Positions 63,295 to 64,000 of a stretch of 64,000 nucleotides of DNA are shown here, piece by piece. Where the stretch lies: NCBI GenBank assembly GCA_027078365.1, contig JALWYQ010000014.1, positions 90,342 to 154,341 of the forward strand. Reading direction: 5' to 3'. This DNA is from Phycisphaerae bacterium (GTDB lineage Bacteria > Planctomycetota > Phycisphaerae > Sedimentisphaerales > Sedimentisphaeraceae). The notes below the pieces were generated by a model. It worked only from the letters and a program-made list of their open reading frames with translations. It did not search any database and was not told the DNA's origin. Numbering within the stretch: position 1 is the first letter of the stretch; the number at the start of each line of letters is the position of its first letter. The translations under genes and the position numbers were made by a program.

Positions 63295-64000
63295 TGGCTA
63301 TTCCTGCTCCATACAAAAATATTATCACAGATAAAGAAGCAACAAAGAGCAGAACCAGAAGTCTAACATCAAATAATTACTCAAACCAGAACAACACCTC
63401 GCATCTAGCTGCGCAGGCAGCTAGGGCATATAGCAGTTGCGCTAGAAAAAGCGTTGACGAGCTTGTAGTAGAGTACATTCCTCTAGTACATAGGATTGTC
63501 TCTCAAGTGGCTAGTTATATAAAACCTCCTCTAACCAGAGACGACCTTATCAGTGCAGGTTGCGTGGGTCTTGTCAAGGCGGCAAATAATTTCAACCCTG
63601 TCAAAGATGCAGATTTTAAGACCTACGCCTATATCAGGGTTCGTGGTGCGATAATTGATGAGCTGCGCAGTTGGTCGTTTGTTCCAACAGGAACAAACAA
63701 AAAGCTAAAAGAGCTTACGCAAGTATATCAACAGCTCGAAGATGATTTAGGTCATTTGCCAAGCGATGAGCAAATCGCAGATTGTATGAGTATCACAGTT
63801 GAAGAGCTCTACAAGCTCTATGAAAAATCTAGATGTCACAGTTTTCTTTCTCTGCAAAAACAGGGAGAAGATGGCGTTGGCATTGGCGATATGATTTCAG
63901 ATAGTAGCGAAGATGCACCGAGTAGCCGATTAGATAAACAGGAACTAGCGGCAAAACTTACTGAAGCGATTCTTGAGCTTCCAGAACGCCACAAGCAGGT
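63294..64000 (+). CDS. fliA: RNA polymerase sigma factor for flagellar operons, N-terminal part (FliA/sigma-28)
   Basis: The first 235 codons of a sigma-28-type factor, open at the window edge. Region 2 is clear (VVEYIPLVHRIVSQVAS, RDDLISAGCVGLVKAANNF and TYAYIRVRGAIIDELRSW), and region 3 (LPSDEQIADCMSITVEEL) follows. A 55-residue unstructured leader precedes it. Region 4 begins at ILELPERHK and is cut. ATG 63294 overlaps the upstream stop. It is the most likely user of the promoter at 15569-15595. Confidence 0.93.
   Translation, partial: MAIPAPYKNIITDKEATKSRTRSLTSNNYSNQNNTSHLAAQAARAYSSCARKSVDELVVEYIPLVHRIVSQVASYIKPPLTRDDLISAGCVGLVKAANNFNPVKDADFKTYAYIRVRGAIIDELRSWSFVPTGTNKKLKELTQVYQQLEDDLGHLPSDEQIADCMSITVEELYKLYEKSRCHSFLSLQKQGEDGVGIGDMISDSSEDAPSSRLDKQELAAKLTEAILELPERHKQ

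Noticed and set aside
1..64000. CRISPR arrays, insertion sequences, prophage or rRNA genes
   Set aside because: No spaced repeats, transposase-like frames, phage genes or rRNA segments were seen in the window.

Overview
The window is AT-rich, densely coded bacterial chromosome from a flagellated Gram-negative organism. Evidence for an outer membrane is a secretin and a lipobox-bearing amidase. The best guess for the lineage is Planctomycetota (Phycisphaerae-like) or a close PVC relative. This guess rests on PilMNO combined with GspE/F-type genes, an mcsA-mcsB pair in a Gram-negative, zinc-type S14 and L36, a peptidoglycan-recognition-like pseudoenzyme and the style of RpoC. It is an inference and was not tested by any tree.

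Layout. 1-1092 (minus): start of pnp and the whole of rpsO, with a strong promoter. 1093-15532 (minus): one long type IV pilus / type II secretion operon in the order of three or four pilin-like proteins, PilM, PilN, PilO, a PilP-like protein and the secretin, then a signalling cassette (PAS histidine kinase, lone receiver, GAF-HD-GYP, STAS), then the GspE/PilB ATPase and GspF/PilC. A sigma-28-like promoter sits in front of it. 15739-15901: initiator tRNA with its own promoter and terminator. 15906-47963 (minus): an almost unbroken translation/transcription block, tRNA-Thr, tuf, rpmG, tRNA-Trp, secE, nusG, rplKAJL, rpoBC, rpsL, rpsG, fusA, then the S10, spc and alpha clusters with secY, adk, map, infA, rpoA and rplQ, then a HIT protein. 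rpmD (L30) and rpsD (S4) are missing from their usual slots. L22 carries an extra N-terminal domain with an HTH-like segment. Strong attenuator-like hairpins divide the block after tuf, before rplK, between rplL and rpoB, and between rpsG and fusA.

48317-53932 (mixed strands): a lipoprotein amidase, a probable small RNA (49084-49182, minus) with a CU-rich anti-Shine-Dalgarno stretch, rpsU, a 2[4Fe-4S] ferredoxin, a degenerate peptidoglycan-recognition protein, coaD, a QueD-like protein and the protein-arginine kinase pair mcsA-mcsB. 54206-64000 (plus): a flagellar operon with two TPR proteins, a sigma-54-type activator with a degenerate receiver, fliL, a divergent fliM, fliN, flhA, a small membrane protein and the start of fliA (cut by the window edge).

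How it fits together. The right-hand flagellar operon makes sigma-28 (FliA). A sigma-28-like site precedes the pilus operon at the left, so motility and pilus expression may be coupled. Inside the pilus operon the HD-GYP protein (c-di-GMP breakdown) lies next to an ATPase whose N-terminus looks like a c-di-GMP-binding MshEN domain. The most unusual items are the small RNA candidate, the signalling cassette embedded in the pilus operon, the L22 fusion, the inactive-looking amidase-fold protein and the S12 Arg87 residue.
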